Below, one piece after another: positions 24,174 to 33,698 of a stretch of DNA of 64,000 bases. Position numbers and translations under genes: made by a program. The DNA lies in assembly GCF_963974575.1 (NCBI RefSeq), contig NZ_CAXBBQ010000002.1:490459-554458 (forward strand), read 5' to 3'. Positions within the stretch are counted from its first letter, which is position 1; each line of letters starts with the position of its first letter. The stretch is from Sphingosinicella sp963974575 (lineage in GTDB: Bacteria > Pseudomonadota > Alphaproteobacteria > Sphingomonadales > Sphingomonadaceae). The notes below the pieces were generated by a model. That model was not told where the DNA came from. It made no database searches and saw only the letters and a program-made list of their open reading frames with translations.

Positions 24174-26456
24174 ATGAAGCTCAACGCCCCCCATGCGTAT
24201 TTTCCATCTTCGCTTCAGCACATCGCGCTGATCGGCAACAGCGCACCCCGACGCTGCGGTATCGCGACGTTCACGACAGACTGCCGCGAGGCTCTTCAGG
24301 CGGCATTTCCACAGCTGCGCATCGATCTCTATGCCATGAAGGGCACGGAAGAGGCGGACGCTTATGCCAAGGACATCCATCTTCTGGACGAGCAGGATAC
24401 CGGCACTTATTTCGAAGCGGCCAAGGCTATCGAGGAAAGCGGTGCTGAAGCCATCTGGCTGCAGCACGAGTTTGGAATTTTCGGCGGCAGCGGCGGCGAT
24501 TTCATCCTGCACCTGCTCTCGCATACACGTCTGCCGCTCGTCACGACGTTCCACACGGTTCTCGAGCATCCGGATGCAGACCAGCGCCGGGTGATGAATG
24601 CATTGCTCGCGCGAAGCGGCCGTATCATGGTGATGGCTGAACGCGGGCGGGCGATTCTGCGCGAGACATACGGCACGGCCGATTCGCGTATCAGCGTCAT
24701 TCCGCACGGCGTACCTGACCGCGCCTGCGTCGATCCCGGTATGGTGAAGCCGCGCTTTGGCTGGTCCGATCGCGAGGTGATCCTGACATTCGGCCTGCTT
24801 GCGCCCGACAAGGGCATTGATACGATGATCCGCGCGATGCCGATGATTGCCGCGCGGCATCCGGACGCGCTCTACGTTGTGCTCGGCGCAACACACCCCA
24901 ACCTGCTTCGGACTGAAGGCGAGACGTATCGGGAGCAGCTCCACGCGCTCAGCCGCGACCTCGATGTCGAACGGCACGTCACCTTCGTCGACCGGTTCGT
25001 CGCTCAGGACGAACTGCTCGATTACCTTCAGGCTGCGGACATCTACGTAACCCCATATCTGAACCCGGCGCAGATCACCTCGGGTACGCTCAGCTATGCG
25101 GTGGGCCTCGGCAAACCGGTGGTATCCACGCCCTATCTCCATGCCACCGAAATTCTGGATGACGACCACGGCATCCTGGTCCCGTTCCGCGACAGCAGCG
25201 CCATGGCGGAAGCGGTGTCAGGTCTGCTTTTGAACACGCGTACACGACTCGCGTACAGCGCGCGCGCCTACGAGCGTGGCCGTTCGATGCTCTGGTCCGA
25301 GCTTGCGCGGAAAACACATGCACTTCTCGCTGCAGCCTGCGCCGAGACACCCGCGCGACTATCACCGAGGCCCGTAGAGACAATCCTGACACCCGATGCC
25401 AGCGCCATACTGCGTATGAGCGACCCCACAGGCATGTTTCAGCACGGCACGCTCGCGGTACCCGACCGCAACCACGGCTATTGCACGGATGACAACGCCC
25501 GCGCGCTTATCCTCATGCATCGCTTGCCGGCACTCGATGATCCCGAGCGCGACAAATGGACCGCCGTCTATGCCGCCTTCCTTCAGCACGCCTGGAACCC
25601 GGCGCGCGGCCGGTTCCGTAACTTCATGAGGTACGACCGCAGCTGGTGCGAAGAGGAAGGATCCGAGGATTCCTGCGGCCGCGCGCTATGGGCGCTCGGC
25701 GTGACTGCGCGCGAATCGCCCTTCGCCAAATACCGGGAATGGGGTCTGCGACTGTTCGAGACGGCAGCCGACACCATGACGCTCGAGTCGCCGCGGGCAA
25801 GCGCGTTCGCGATGCTTGGAGCCATCGCCGTGCTCGATGCAAAGCCAGACCACGTTGCCGCGCGCTATATCGCCGAAAGCGCCGGCACCCGACTGCTTGC
25901 ATTGCTCGATGCCGCGCGCCGACCGGACTGGGCGTGGTTCGAAACCGTCCTTGCATATGACAATGCGCGGCTTCCAGAAGCCCTTCTTGCTGTGGGAAGC
26001 CGGTTGCAGAATACTGCGTTCGTCGAGAATGGGCTTGCGACACTGCGCTGGATCGTCGAACGGCAGACCTCAAGCGCCGGCCATTTCCGCCCCGTCGGGT
26101 CCGAGAGTTTCGGGCGGCATTACAAGCATCCGCTGCCGTTCGATCAGCAGCCGCTCGAGGCGCATGCCACGATCGAGGCCTGCTTGGTGGCTTTCGAAGT
26201 GACGCACGACCGGCACTGGCTCGATGTCGGGAGGAGTTGCTACCAGTGGTTTCTGGGTCACAACGATCTCGGCACTCCACTTGCAACCCGCAACGATGGC
26301 GGTTGTTTCGACGGACTGAACCCGGTTGGGACCAATCGCAACCAAGGTGCGGAATCGCTACTTGCCCTGCAGCTGTCCTCCTGTGCAATGATCAGGCTTT
26401 CGAAACTCGCCGAATTGGTGGCAGAAGAGCATCCGGCGGAAAAACTCTCCGCCTGA
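24174..26456 (+). CDS. GT4-type glycosyltransferase with large C-terminal domain
   Basis: 760 residues from ATG 24174 (AGGA 9 bases upstream). Residues 1-380: GT-B glycosyltransferase (IALIGNSAPRRCGIATFT, TTFHTVLEHP, ILTFGLLAPDKGIDTMI, and the donor-site ITSGTLSYAVGLGKPVVSTPY). Residues about 400-760 are a helical, probably (alpha/alpha)6-barrel-like domain (GYCTDDNARALILM, DQQPLEAHATIEACL). Followed 22 bases later by a GH130-family gene, a recurrent pairing, so both probably act on the same glycoside, perhaps a mannoside. Substrate not known. Confidence 0.87.
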   Translation: MKLNAPHAYFPSSLQHIALIGNSAPRRCGIATFTTDCREALQAAFPQLRIDLYAMKGTEEADAYAKDIHLLDEQDTGTYFEAAKAIEESGAEAIWLQHEFGIFGGSGGDFILHLLSHTRLPLVTTFHTVLEHPDADQRRVMNALLARSGRIMVMAERGRAILRETYGTADSRISVIPHGVPDRACVDPGMVKPRFGWSDREVILTFGLLAPDKGIDTMIRAMPMIAARHPDALYVVLGATHPNLLRTEGETYREQLHALSRDLDVERHVTFVDRFVAQDELLDYLQAADIYVTPYLNPAQITSGTLSYAVGLGKPVVSTPYLHATEILDDDHGILVPFRDSSAMAEAVSGLLLNTRTRLAYSARAYERGRSMLWSELARKTHALLAAACAETPARLSPRPVETILTPDASAILRMSDPTGMFQHGTLAVPDRNHGYCTDDNARALILMHRLPALDDPERDKWTAVYAAFLQHAWNPARGRFRNFMRYDRSWCEEEGSEDSCGRALWALGVTARESPFAKYREWGLRLFETAADTMTLESPRASAFAMLGAIAVLDAKPDHVAARYIAESAGTRLLALLDAARRPDWAWFETVLAYDNARLPEALLAVGSRLQNTAFVENGLATLRWIVERQTSSAGHFRPVGSESFGRHYKHPLPFDQQPLEAHATIEACLVAFEVTHDRHWLDVGRSCYQWFLGHNDLGTPLATRNDGGCFDGLNPVGTNRNQGAESLLALQLSSCAMIRLSKLAELVAEEHPAEKLSA

Positions 26457-26478
26457 GCCGGAGAGACAGGTCCGAACC

Positions 26479-27762
26479 TTGCACCCAATCCAGACGTTAC
26501 CCCTCCGCCTGAACGCAGACCCGTCACGGGTGGTGGTGCGCCCCTTCCACCTCGGTTGGCAGGCGACCAGCGCTGCCCCCAGCCGAAGCCGGCGCATCGT
26601 CGATGCCGTGCTTGCTCTCGACGAGCAGACGGTGGCTGACGAACTTGCGCTTGTGATGCGCGATTTCGAGGCCCGTCACTGGCAGACGCGGAAAGTGTTC
26701 ATGACGCGTTGCGACGAAGTGGCCACCATGCTGGAGCTCGACACCTGCCATCTCAGCGGGGCACGGCGGCAGCTCATCGGCGCCTATTTCTGCCATGAAT
26801 ACAGCTATGCCGCCGCCGCGCTGATGAATCCGAGCGTCGTTCCACATGTCGATCAGAGCGGCCTTGACGAAAAAAACCTGCGCATCGTCCTATCGCTACG
26901 CGCCGTTGGCGAGGGGCATATTTCCTCCATCGCCTTCCGCGAGGGCATTCTGGCTCCCAATGGCAAGCTCCAGCTGGCGCCTGAGCCGCCGTTCGCCACT
27001 GCGGCCGATGCGCACGACCCCGACGACAAGTTGCAGGAGGGGCCGGTGTGCGTGTACCGCAATGCCGACAGCACGCTGTCCGGCACGGTGCTGTTTCCGA
27101 TCACGCCCGCGCAGACCAACGGCCTTGAAGACCTGCGCCTCCTTCGCTTCGAACACGACGATGGAAGCTACGAATGGCTTGGCACCTACACCGCCTACAA
27201 TGGACGCGAAATCCGCTCCGAATTGCTCTCGACCCGGGATTTCCGCAGTTTCCTTCTGACGCCGCTTACCGGCAGGGCCGCGCGCAATAAGGGCATGGGC
27301 CTGTTCCCGCGCAAGATCGACGGCCGTTATCTGATGGTCGGCCGGCAGGACGGGGAGAACCTCTACCTGATCTCGTCCGATACGCTCACGCACTGGGATG
27401 AAGGCACATTGCTGCTTACGCCCAAATACTCCTGGGAGCTGCTGCAGATCGGCAATTGCGGGGCGCCCATTGAACTCGACGAGGGCTGGCTCGTGCTCAC
27501 CCACGGCGTCGGCGCAATGCGCAAGTATTCGATCGGCGCCGTGCTGCTCGACAAGACCGACCCCTCGCGCGTGCTCGGGCGTACCGCCACACCGCTTCTC
27601 GCCGCCTCCGAGGAGGACCGCGAGGGTTATGTGCCGAACGTCGTCTATACGTGCGGCGCGCTCCGCCACGGGGATTGCATCTTCATGCCCTACGGAATTG
27701 CCGACAGCACGGTGGCTTTCGCCTTCATGCGTATCCCGGATCTTCTCGCCGCGCTTTCTTGA
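26479..27762 (+). CDS. GH130-family glycoside phosphorylase/hydrolase
   Basis: 427 residues from TTG 26479, the only start near a ribosome site (ACAGG, 8 bases). The beta-propeller shows GH130 signatures: NGLEDLRLLRF, GLFPRKIDGRYLMVGRQD, GNCGAPIELDEGWLVLTHGVG, and YVPNVVYTCGALRHGD near the end. Family members are mostly beta-mannoside phosphorylases. Co-transcribed with the glycosyltransferase at 24174. Whether it phosphorolyses or hydrolyses its substrate cannot be decided by eye. Confidence 0.85.
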   Translation: MHPIQTLPLRLNADPSRVVVRPFHLGWQATSAAPSRSRRIVDAVLALDEQTVADELALVMRDFEARHWQTRKVFMTRCDEVATMLELDTCHLSGARRQLIGAYFCHEYSYAAAALMNPSVVPHVDQSGLDEKNLRIVLSLRAVGEGHISSIAFREGILAPNGKLQLAPEPPFATAADAHDPDDKLQEGPVCVYRNADSTLSGTVLFPITPAQTNGLEDLRLLRFEHDDGSYEWLGTYTAYNGREIRSELLSTRDFRSFLLTPLTGRAARNKGMGLFPRKIDGRYLMVGRQDGENLYLISSDTLTHWDEGTLLLTPKYSWELLQIGNCGAPIELDEGWLVLTHGVGAMRKYSIGAVLLDKTDPSRVLGRTATPLLAASEEDREGYVPNVVYTCGALRHGDCIFMPYGIADSTVAFAFMRIPDLLAALS

Positions 27763-27825
27763 TCGACCGCCGCAGATAATATTCGCGTCGACGATCACCC
27801 GCATAAAAGGGAGCCGGGGCTAGGG

Positions 27826-28572
27826 ATGTTCCGGCAAAACGGATCGCGTCAACCGGGAGTATCCCACGTGTCGAGGCTTGCCCTTCTGGTCCTCATCGCC
27901 ATTGTCGCCTTCGGTGGACTGGCGGCGTATCGCTGGACGGAGCGCCATCCCGAGCATGTGCCGTGGGCGCCTCTCGCACTCGCGCACCCCGTGGGACGCT
28001 TCACCCCGCTCAAACTCGAACGCCTGCGCACTGACTTCGCCGCCTGTCGCGCCCTTCTGGATGAAGCGAACATCGCGTATCGGGCCCTTCCTCCCGTGCA
28101 CGCCAATGAGACTTGCGGTTACGCTGACGGTGTTCGCTTCACGGCGGACGAAGGTATCGGCTATTCGCCGGCTGTCGCGGCTTCGTGCGTCGTCGCCGCA
28201 GGTCTCCGGCTTTGGGAGCGAGAGGTCGTCGAACCGGCGGCGATGCGGCATTTCGGACGCGGCGTTACTGGTATCACCACCTTTGGGACCTATGCGTGCC
28301 GCCGGATCGGCAGCGGATCACGAGGCCGTTTTTCGGAACACGCCCGCGCCAATGCCATCGACATCGCCGCATTCACGTTGGTCGGGGGCGCACAGGTTAG
28401 CATTGCCGCGGACTGGAACGGCGACGCCGCGAAGGCCGCGTTTCTAAGCGAAGTGCGCGATGGTGCCTGCCGAATCTTCGGCACGACGCTGTCCCCTGAT
28501 TATAACGCCGCCCATCACGATCACCTGCATCTCGACCAGGCGCCGCGAGGGGGGATCACTGTTTGCAGTTAA
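27826..28572 (+). CDS. extensin-like family protein (possible peptidoglycan peptidase)
   Basis: 248 residues with an N-terminal membrane anchor at about residues 17-36 (LALLVLIAIVAFGGLAAY). The extensin_C domain follows: CGYADGVRF, SCVVAAGLRLWEREVV, TYACRRIGSGSRGRFSEHARANAIDIAAF, and HHDHLHLDQAPRGG. The H-x6-D and HxH residues correspond to a LAS-type (D-Ala-D-Ala carboxypeptidase/VanY-like) zinc site. Located in the envelope. An independent gene between the glycoside pair and the convergent catalase. Confidence 0.88.
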   Translation: MFRQNGSRQPGVSHVSRLALLVLIAIVAFGGLAAYRWTERHPEHVPWAPLALAHPVGRFTPLKLERLRTDFAACRALLDEANIAYRALPPVHANETCGYADGVRFTADEGIGYSPAVAASCVVAAGLRLWEREVVEPAAMRHFGRGVTGITTFGTYACRRIGSGSRGRFSEHARANAIDIAAFTLVGGAQVSIAADWNGDAAKAAFLSEVRDGACRIFGTTLSPDYNAAHHDHLHLDQAPRGGITVCS

Positions 28573-28587
28573 TTGCGCGGCCCCGCC

Positions 28588-30699
28588 CTAGGCAAGCATA
28601 CGGACCGCTGGCTCCCGCTCCCAGTAGCGCTTTCCGGCAGCCTTCGTGAAGTTATCGAGATCGACCACGCCCTCGTCCGGCTCAACCCCCGCCTTGTCGA
28701 GCAGCGGTTGTGCTTCGGGCGTATGCCCGATCGCCTTGAGGTGCCCGAACGCATCCATCACGAACTGAATTGCCGCGGCTTCGCCGAGCAGCGCAGCGCA
28801 GCCCTCCCGAGAGAGCACAAGCGCGGCCGCGTCCACCATCACGGAAGGACAGCCAGCCAGCTGCGCATCAGCCTTGCGGATAGACCCGTCGGAAAGCTTC
28901 GCCCCGCCCACCTTGGGTGCGATCACAACCGCCTGTGCGCCGGCCGATCCGATCGCCTTCAACAGCCTGTCGAGCGCTTTCACATCCGTACCGTCAGCGA
29001 TAAGCACACCGACCGAACGGCCTTCCAGCGTATCCAGATCCAGCGGGCCATCGATGATCCTGAGCGCGGGGGAAGGATCGAAATCCTGGACCGGAACGGC
29101 GGATTTCGAAGCTTTCGGCAGGGACATCGCAAGGCCCTCGGCGACGCGTTTCGCGAGGTCGGGGTCCACGTTCAGAAGGTTGGCCAGCATTCGCGTGCGG
29201 ACATGCTCCAGGCCGACCTTGGACAGTTCGAACACCAGCGCAGAGGCCAGATGCGCCTGCTCCGCGGGATGCAGCGACCGGAAGAACATCCGCGCCTGAC
29301 TGTAGTGATCGGCAAAACTTTCGGGCCGGATGCGCAGCTTGTCGCCTTGCTCTTCCGCCGCATCGCGGCCGGCCACCGTGGCGAAACCCGTGACGGGACA
29401 TTCGCGGGGGCCGGTCACTTCGCCCGCATCGCCAAGGCTGTTGGGTTCATAGTTCGCGCGGCCCTGCGGGGTCAGCATCTGCATGTGGCCATCGCGCTGG
29501 AAGTTCATCACCGGACACTTCGGCGCGTTGATGGGGATCTGATGGAAATTCGTCGATCCCAGCCGCTTCAGCTGTGTGTCGAGATAGGAGAACAACCGCC
29601 CTTGAAGCAGCGGATCGTTGGTGAAATCGAGGCCAGGGACGATATTGGCCGGGCAGTATGCAACCTGCTCGGTTTCCGCGAAGAAATTATCCGGATTGCG
29701 ATCCAGCACCATGCGGCCGATGGGCCGTACCGGCAGCATTTCCTCGGGGATGATCTTGGTAGGATCGAGCACGTCAAAGGGCAGGCTGTCGGCGAATTTC
29801 TCATCGAAGGCCTGAATGCCGAGTTCCCATTCCGGATAGTCGCCGCGTGCGATCGCCTCGAAGAGATCGCGGCGATGGAAATCGGGATCGGCGCCTGCGA
29901 TCTTCACCGCCTCGTCCCATACCGTAGAGGCGAGACCGAGCTTCGGTTTCCAATGGAACTTCACGAATGTGGATTTGCCCTTCGCGTTCACCATCCGGAA
30001 CGTGTGGATGCCAAAACCCTGGATGGTGCGGAGCGTGCGCGGGATCGCCCGGTCCGACATTGCCCACATGATCATATGGGTCGATTCGGGCATCAGGCTG
30101 ATAAAGTCCCAGAACGTATCATGCGCCGAGGCGGCCTGCGGATAGCCGCGATCCGCCTCCATCTTCACCGAATGGATGAGATCGGGGAACTTGATCGCGT
30201 CCTGAATGAAGAACACCGGAATATTATTGCCGACAAGGTCCCAGTTGCCCTCCTTCGTATAGAACTTCACGGCGAACCCGCGCACGTCACGCGGCGTATC
30301 CACCGACCCCGCACCGCCCGCAACCGTGGAGAAGCGCGTGAACAGGGGCGTGCGCTCGCCTGGGCGCTGGAAGAGGTCGGCCTTGGTCAGATCGGCAAGG
30401 CTTTCATACACCTCGAAGAAGCCATGCGCAGCCGAACCCCGTGCGTGCACGATGCGCTCCGGGATACGCTCGTGGTCGAAATGAAAGATCTTCTCGCGCA
30501 GCACGAAATCTTCGAGCAGCACAGGGCCACGCGCGCCAGCCTTCAACTGGTTCTGGTTGTCGGAGACACGAATCCCTTGATTCGTGGTGAGATGGCCTTC
30601 CGCCTCGCGAGGGCCTGCCTTCGGCACCTGCTGGTGCGTTTCGCCCCCAGTCCCCTGGCGCGTTTCAAAGCCTGTTCCCTTGGAATTCACTTTCGGCAT
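28588..30699 (-). CDS. katE: large-subunit monofunctional catalase (KatE/HPII type)
   Basis: 703 residues from ATG 30699 (GGGAGA upstream), convergent with the extensin-like gene. Catalytic His in ERIVHARGSAAHG, distal Asn in DLVGNNIPVFFI, proximal heme Tyr in RLFSYLDTQLKRLG. The C-terminal ~150 residues form the flavodoxin-like domain (VGVLIADGTDVKALDRLL) of clade 2 HPII catalases. It disproportionates H2O2 in the cytoplasm, probably in stationary phase. A second peroxide defence (ahpCF) lies at 38493-40727. Confidence 0.95.
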   Translation of the reverse strand: MPKVNSKGTGFETRQGTGGETHQQVPKAGPREAEGHLTTNQGIRVSDNQNQLKAGARGPVLLEDFVLREKIFHFDHERIPERIVHARGSAAHGFFEVYESLADLTKADLFQRPGERTPLFTRFSTVAGGAGSVDTPRDVRGFAVKFYTKEGNWDLVGNNIPVFFIQDAIKFPDLIHSVKMEADRGYPQAASAHDTFWDFISLMPESTHMIMWAMSDRAIPRTLRTIQGFGIHTFRMVNAKGKSTFVKFHWKPKLGLASTVWDEAVKIAGADPDFHRRDLFEAIARGDYPEWELGIQAFDEKFADSLPFDVLDPTKIIPEEMLPVRPIGRMVLDRNPDNFFAETEQVAYCPANIVPGLDFTNDPLLQGRLFSYLDTQLKRLGSTNFHQIPINAPKCPVMNFQRDGHMQMLTPQGRANYEPNSLGDAGEVTGPRECPVTGFATVAGRDAAEEQGDKLRIRPESFADHYSQARMFFRSLHPAEQAHLASALVFELSKVGLEHVRTRMLANLLNVDPDLAKRVAEGLAMSLPKASKSAVPVQDFDPSPALRIIDGPLDLDTLEGRSVGVLIADGTDVKALDRLLKAIGSAGAQAVVIAPKVGGAKLSDGSIRKADAQLAGCPSVMVDAAALVLSREGCAALLGEAAAIQFVMDAFGHLKAIGHTPEAQPLLDKAGVEPDEGVVDLDNFTKAAGKRYWEREPAVRMLA

Positions 30700-30768
30700 G
30701 ACCCATCTCCCGGATGATCGCATGAACGCCCAACGGCGGCCGGCGCCTGATGTTCCGGGGACGGATGC

Positions 30769-31992
30769 TCAGGAAGGGAATCGATAGGGATCGAAGCAGG
30801 CTGCATCCGGATCGGAATGGCCGTCCAGTTCGGCAGTGATCAGTTCCGTCGCCAATGCAGCGAAAGTGACGCCGTTGCCGCCGAACCCGCTGGCGAGCCA
30901 GATACCTTCGTGATTGGCAGCACGGCCAATCGCCGGCAGCCCGTCGGGCGATGATCCGAACGCTGCGCCCCACGCGCAGTCGACGGGCACATCGTCGCGT
31001 CCGATGATCTTGCCGAGCTTTGCCTGCAACGTACCTCGCTTCACACCGATGAGCGCGTCTCGCCGGGCGCCGTCTTCGAAGCTTTCATCCTCACCACCCG
31101 CGATGACACGGCCGTCGGAGGTAGCACGCGCGTAAATATAAGGACTCGATGCCTCCCAGATCATCGCGCTCTCGCGCCAGAGTGGTGCCGTTCCGGGCGG
31201 CGTCGCGATGGCATAGCTGGAACTGACCGAGAACGCTTCAGGCAGGAACAGCCGCGCGCGTTCGTAGCCGGTGGCGAGGATCACATCGCGCGCGGTCACG
31301 GACCGGCCCTCGGCCGTATGGAGAATATTTCCCGCATCGCTCTGTTCGATGGCGATGATGTCCACCGGATACGTGACCGTCGCGCCATGCTCGCGGGCGC
31401 GCGCCAGCAGGCTGAGCGTCAAGCGGACCGGATCGACCTCGTAGCCGCCCTCCGACAGGAGGGCCGCGCGCGCCGGAAGACCGAACCGTGAGGCAACGGC
31501 ATCGCCATCCAGAAAGGTCGAGGGGAGTCCGGCGGCGCGTCTCGCTTCGCACTCCACAGCGAGGGCGGTCTCGTCGAGCAATGTTCCCGCCAGATAGAGT
31601 TCGGGCCTGTCCACACGTGCTGCATCGATAGAGAGGCGATCGATCCGTTCCGCCAACGCACGCACGGCGGCGTGAACGCGGCGCCAGCGGCGGGCCGCCT
31701 CGTTCACCCCTATGCGGCTTGCCAGGTGCGTCAGCGGCACATCCGCCGCCCACATGGCGAGCGCAGTGGACGCCGCCGTGCTGCCATGACCCGGCGGCCT
31801 GCGGTCGAACAGAGCCACGCTCCGCCCCGTGGCCGTCAAACGTTCCGCAAGCATGGCGCCCATGACCCCCGCCCCGACGATGGCGATGTCGACGTCATGA
31901 TCGGGGAATGCATCGGAAACGACCGCCTGATGGCCCTCGGGCTGCCAGCAAGAGGTGCCACCACGAAGGTTCCGGGTTTCGGTGAGGGGCAT
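30769..31992 (-). CDS. FAD-dependent oxidoreductase (DAO family)
   Basis: 407 residues from ATG 31992 (MPLTETRN). N-terminal FAD-binding DIAIVGAGVMGAMLAERL at about 33-50, and C-terminal SSPDGLPAIGRAANHEGIWLASGFGGNGVTFA-type closing motif of glycine/D-amino-acid oxidases. Likely oxidises an amino acid or related amine. Lies 69 bases upstream of the catalase in the same direction, so hydrogen peroxide made by an oxidase would be removed by its neighbour; this functional link is inference. The ribosome site is weak. Confidence 0.85.
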   Translation of the reverse strand: MPLTETRNLRGGTSCWQPEGHQAVVSDAFPDHDVDIAIVGAGVMGAMLAERLTATGRSVALFDRRPPGHGSTAASTALAMWAADVPLTHLASRIGVNEAARRWRRVHAAVRALAERIDRLSIDAARVDRPELYLAGTLLDETALAVECEARRAAGLPSTFLDGDAVASRFGLPARAALLSEGGYEVDPVRLTLSLLARAREHGATVTYPVDIIAIEQSDAGNILHTAEGRSVTARDVILATGYERARLFLPEAFSVSSSYAIATPPGTAPLWRESAMIWEASSPYIYARATSDGRVIAGGEDESFEDGARRDALIGVKRGTLQAKLGKIIGRDDVPVDCAWGAAFGSSPDGLPAIGRAANHEGIWLASGFGGNGVTFAALATELITAELDGHSDPDAACFDPYRFPS

Positions 31993-32059
31993 GAAGCATT
32001 TGTTCCAGGGAATGTTTGGCCAGATAGCCACGATCTCGATCGATCCGAACAACGATCAT

Positions 32060-32074
32060 GTTCACAATCTGTTC
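32060..32074. promoter_or_regulatory. LexA (SOS) box of dinB
   Basis: GTTCACAATCTGTTC fits the alphaproteobacterial direct-repeat LexA box GTTC-N7-GTTC exactly, 21 bases before the dinB start. Confidence 0.8.
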
Positions 32075-32095
32075 CCAAACCGCTAGACGCGCGAT

Positions 32096-33163
32096 GTGAG
32101 CACGGTCCGCAAGATCATCCATATCGACATGGACGCTTTCTTCGCGTCGGTGGAGCAGCGCGACGATCCGGCGCTGAGAGGGAAGCCCGTTGCCGTCGGC
32201 CACGGTGCCGCGCGCGGTGTCGTTGCCGCCGCAAGCTATGAGGCGCGTACGTTCGGTGTGCGTTCGGCGATGCCTTCGGTGTCAGCGCTCCGGCGATGCC
32301 CTGAACTCATCTTCGTGCGCCCCCGCTTCGACGTGTACCGAGCCGTTTCCAGGCAAATTCACACGATCTTCGGCGATTACACCGATCTCATCCAACCGCT
32401 CTCGCTTGATGAAGCCTATCTTGATGTCACCGCGAACCGCCGCGGCATCGCAACAGCGTGGGAGACCGCGAAGGAAATTCGCGCACGCATCGTGTCCGAA
32501 ACCGGACTCACAGCGTCGGCGGGCGTTTCCTACAACAAGTTTCTCGCAAAGCTCGCCTCCGATCAGCGGAAGCCGAACGGCCAGTTCGCCGTCACGCCCG
32601 AGATGGGCGCCGCGTGGGTCGAAACGCTGCCGGTCGCGCGCTTTCACGGCATTGGCCCCGTGACGGCAGCGAAGATGAAGCGGCTCGGCATCGAAACGGG
32701 CCGCGACCTCCGCGAAAAGCCCCTCGCCTTTCTCCGGCAGCACTTCGGCAGTTCGGCGGAATGGTATCACGCGATCGCCCGCGGCGAAGACAATCGGCCC
32801 GTCGATCCCGACCGCATACGCAAGTCATCGGGTAGCGAGACCACGTTCGAGCGGGATCTCACCGAGGACGAGGAAATCGAGGCCGGCGTCCTCGGGCAGG
32901 CCGACGACGTCTGGGCATGGTGCGAGAAAGCGCAGGCGTTCGGGCGCACGGTCACGGTCAAGGTCAAGTATCAGGATTTCACGCAGATCACGCGCAGCCG
33001 CAGCGACACGGCGCCTGTGAACAGCCGGGAACGCCTTCGCGAAACCAGCCTTTTCCTCATCCGCAGCGTGTTGCCGACACGCAAGGGGATCAGGCTTGTA
33101 GGCGTAACGGTTTCGAACTTCACGCCGATGGACACGGTCGAGGAGACGCTGCCGCTGTTCTGA
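32096..33163 (+). CDS. dinB: DNA polymerase IV (Y-family translesion polymerase)
   Basis: 355 residues from GTG 32096. Catalytic motifs HIDMDAFFASVEQ and SLDEAYLDVT, the VRPRFDVYR loop, helix-hairpin-helix FHGIGPVTAAKMKRLGI, and a little-finger domain. It lacks a clear beta-clamp motif but ends in ETLPLF, which may serve. Makes error-prone bypass past damaged bases. The LexA box directly upstream predicts SOS induction. Confidence 0.95.
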   Translation: MSTVRKIIHIDMDAFFASVEQRDDPALRGKPVAVGHGAARGVVAAASYEARTFGVRSAMPSVSALRRCPELIFVRPRFDVYRAVSRQIHTIFGDYTDLIQPLSLDEAYLDVTANRRGIATAWETAKEIRARIVSETGLTASAGVSYNKFLAKLASDQRKPNGQFAVTPEMGAAWVETLPVARFHGIGPVTAAKMKRLGIETGRDLREKPLAFLRQHFGSSAEWYHAIARGEDNRPVDPDRIRKSSGSETTFERDLTEDEEIEAGVLGQADDVWAWCEKAQAFGRTVTVKVKYQDFTQITRSRSDTAPVNSRERLRETSLFLIRSVLPTRKGIRLVGVTVSNFTPMDTVEETLPLF

Positions 33164-33278
33164 ACCCTCCGGCGACGATCCTGAAGATCACGCGCACCCC
33201 TCGCAGAAAAGCGCGCAGCGCGGCCCAAGCCGAGAGACGTTAACCTTTCTAAGTCCAGTTGGGTGTAAGTTCGGCGCT

Positions 33279-33698
33279 ATGCGGCTCACCATCATCACGA
33301 ACTGGGCTTATGGAGCAACCGTCCTCCTGACGCTCGTATCCGGAACGACGATGATCCTCGCATTGAACGCGCACGAGCAGGAACGTGCCGCCGTCGAGCA
33401 GCGTTATCGGCTCGATCAGGCGACCGGCACACTCAATGCGGAAGTGTTCGCGCTCACCGAGCACGCCCGTCAGTACCTCGACACGGGCGATCCCAGCTAC
33501 CGCCGTCTCTATCAGCGCGATGCCGCAGCGCTTCGCGCGGTTGAGGACAGGATTCGTCACCTTGGTGATGTTGGCGCGGGTGCGGACGAACTCGATTCGC
33601 TTAAACAGGCGATCCGCTGGGCCGATGCGCTCCAGGATGAGCAGCGCGAAGCCATTGCAGCGCATGATCGCGGCGAGGAAACAAAGCGTGCGCGGTGA
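33279..33698 (+). pseudogene. N-terminal stub of a membrane signalling protein, cut by the island junction
   Basis: 139 codons. It begins as an intact protein: membrane helix at about residues 8-30 (AYGATVLLTLVSGTTMIL) then a helical periplasmic sensor (CHASE3-like; EQERAAVEQRYRLDQATG, LTEHARQYLDTGDPSY). After about residue 134 (HDRGEE) the frame enters island DNA and stops at 33696. Homologues of this type usually continue into GGDEF or GGDEF-EAL domains, so the catalytic half is missing. Overlaps the antisense relaxase remnant. Probably non-functional. Confidence 0.7.

Noticed and set aside
28573..30717. 714-codon frame antisense to katE
   Set aside because: Mirror of the catalase reading frame; composition of a shadow ORF.
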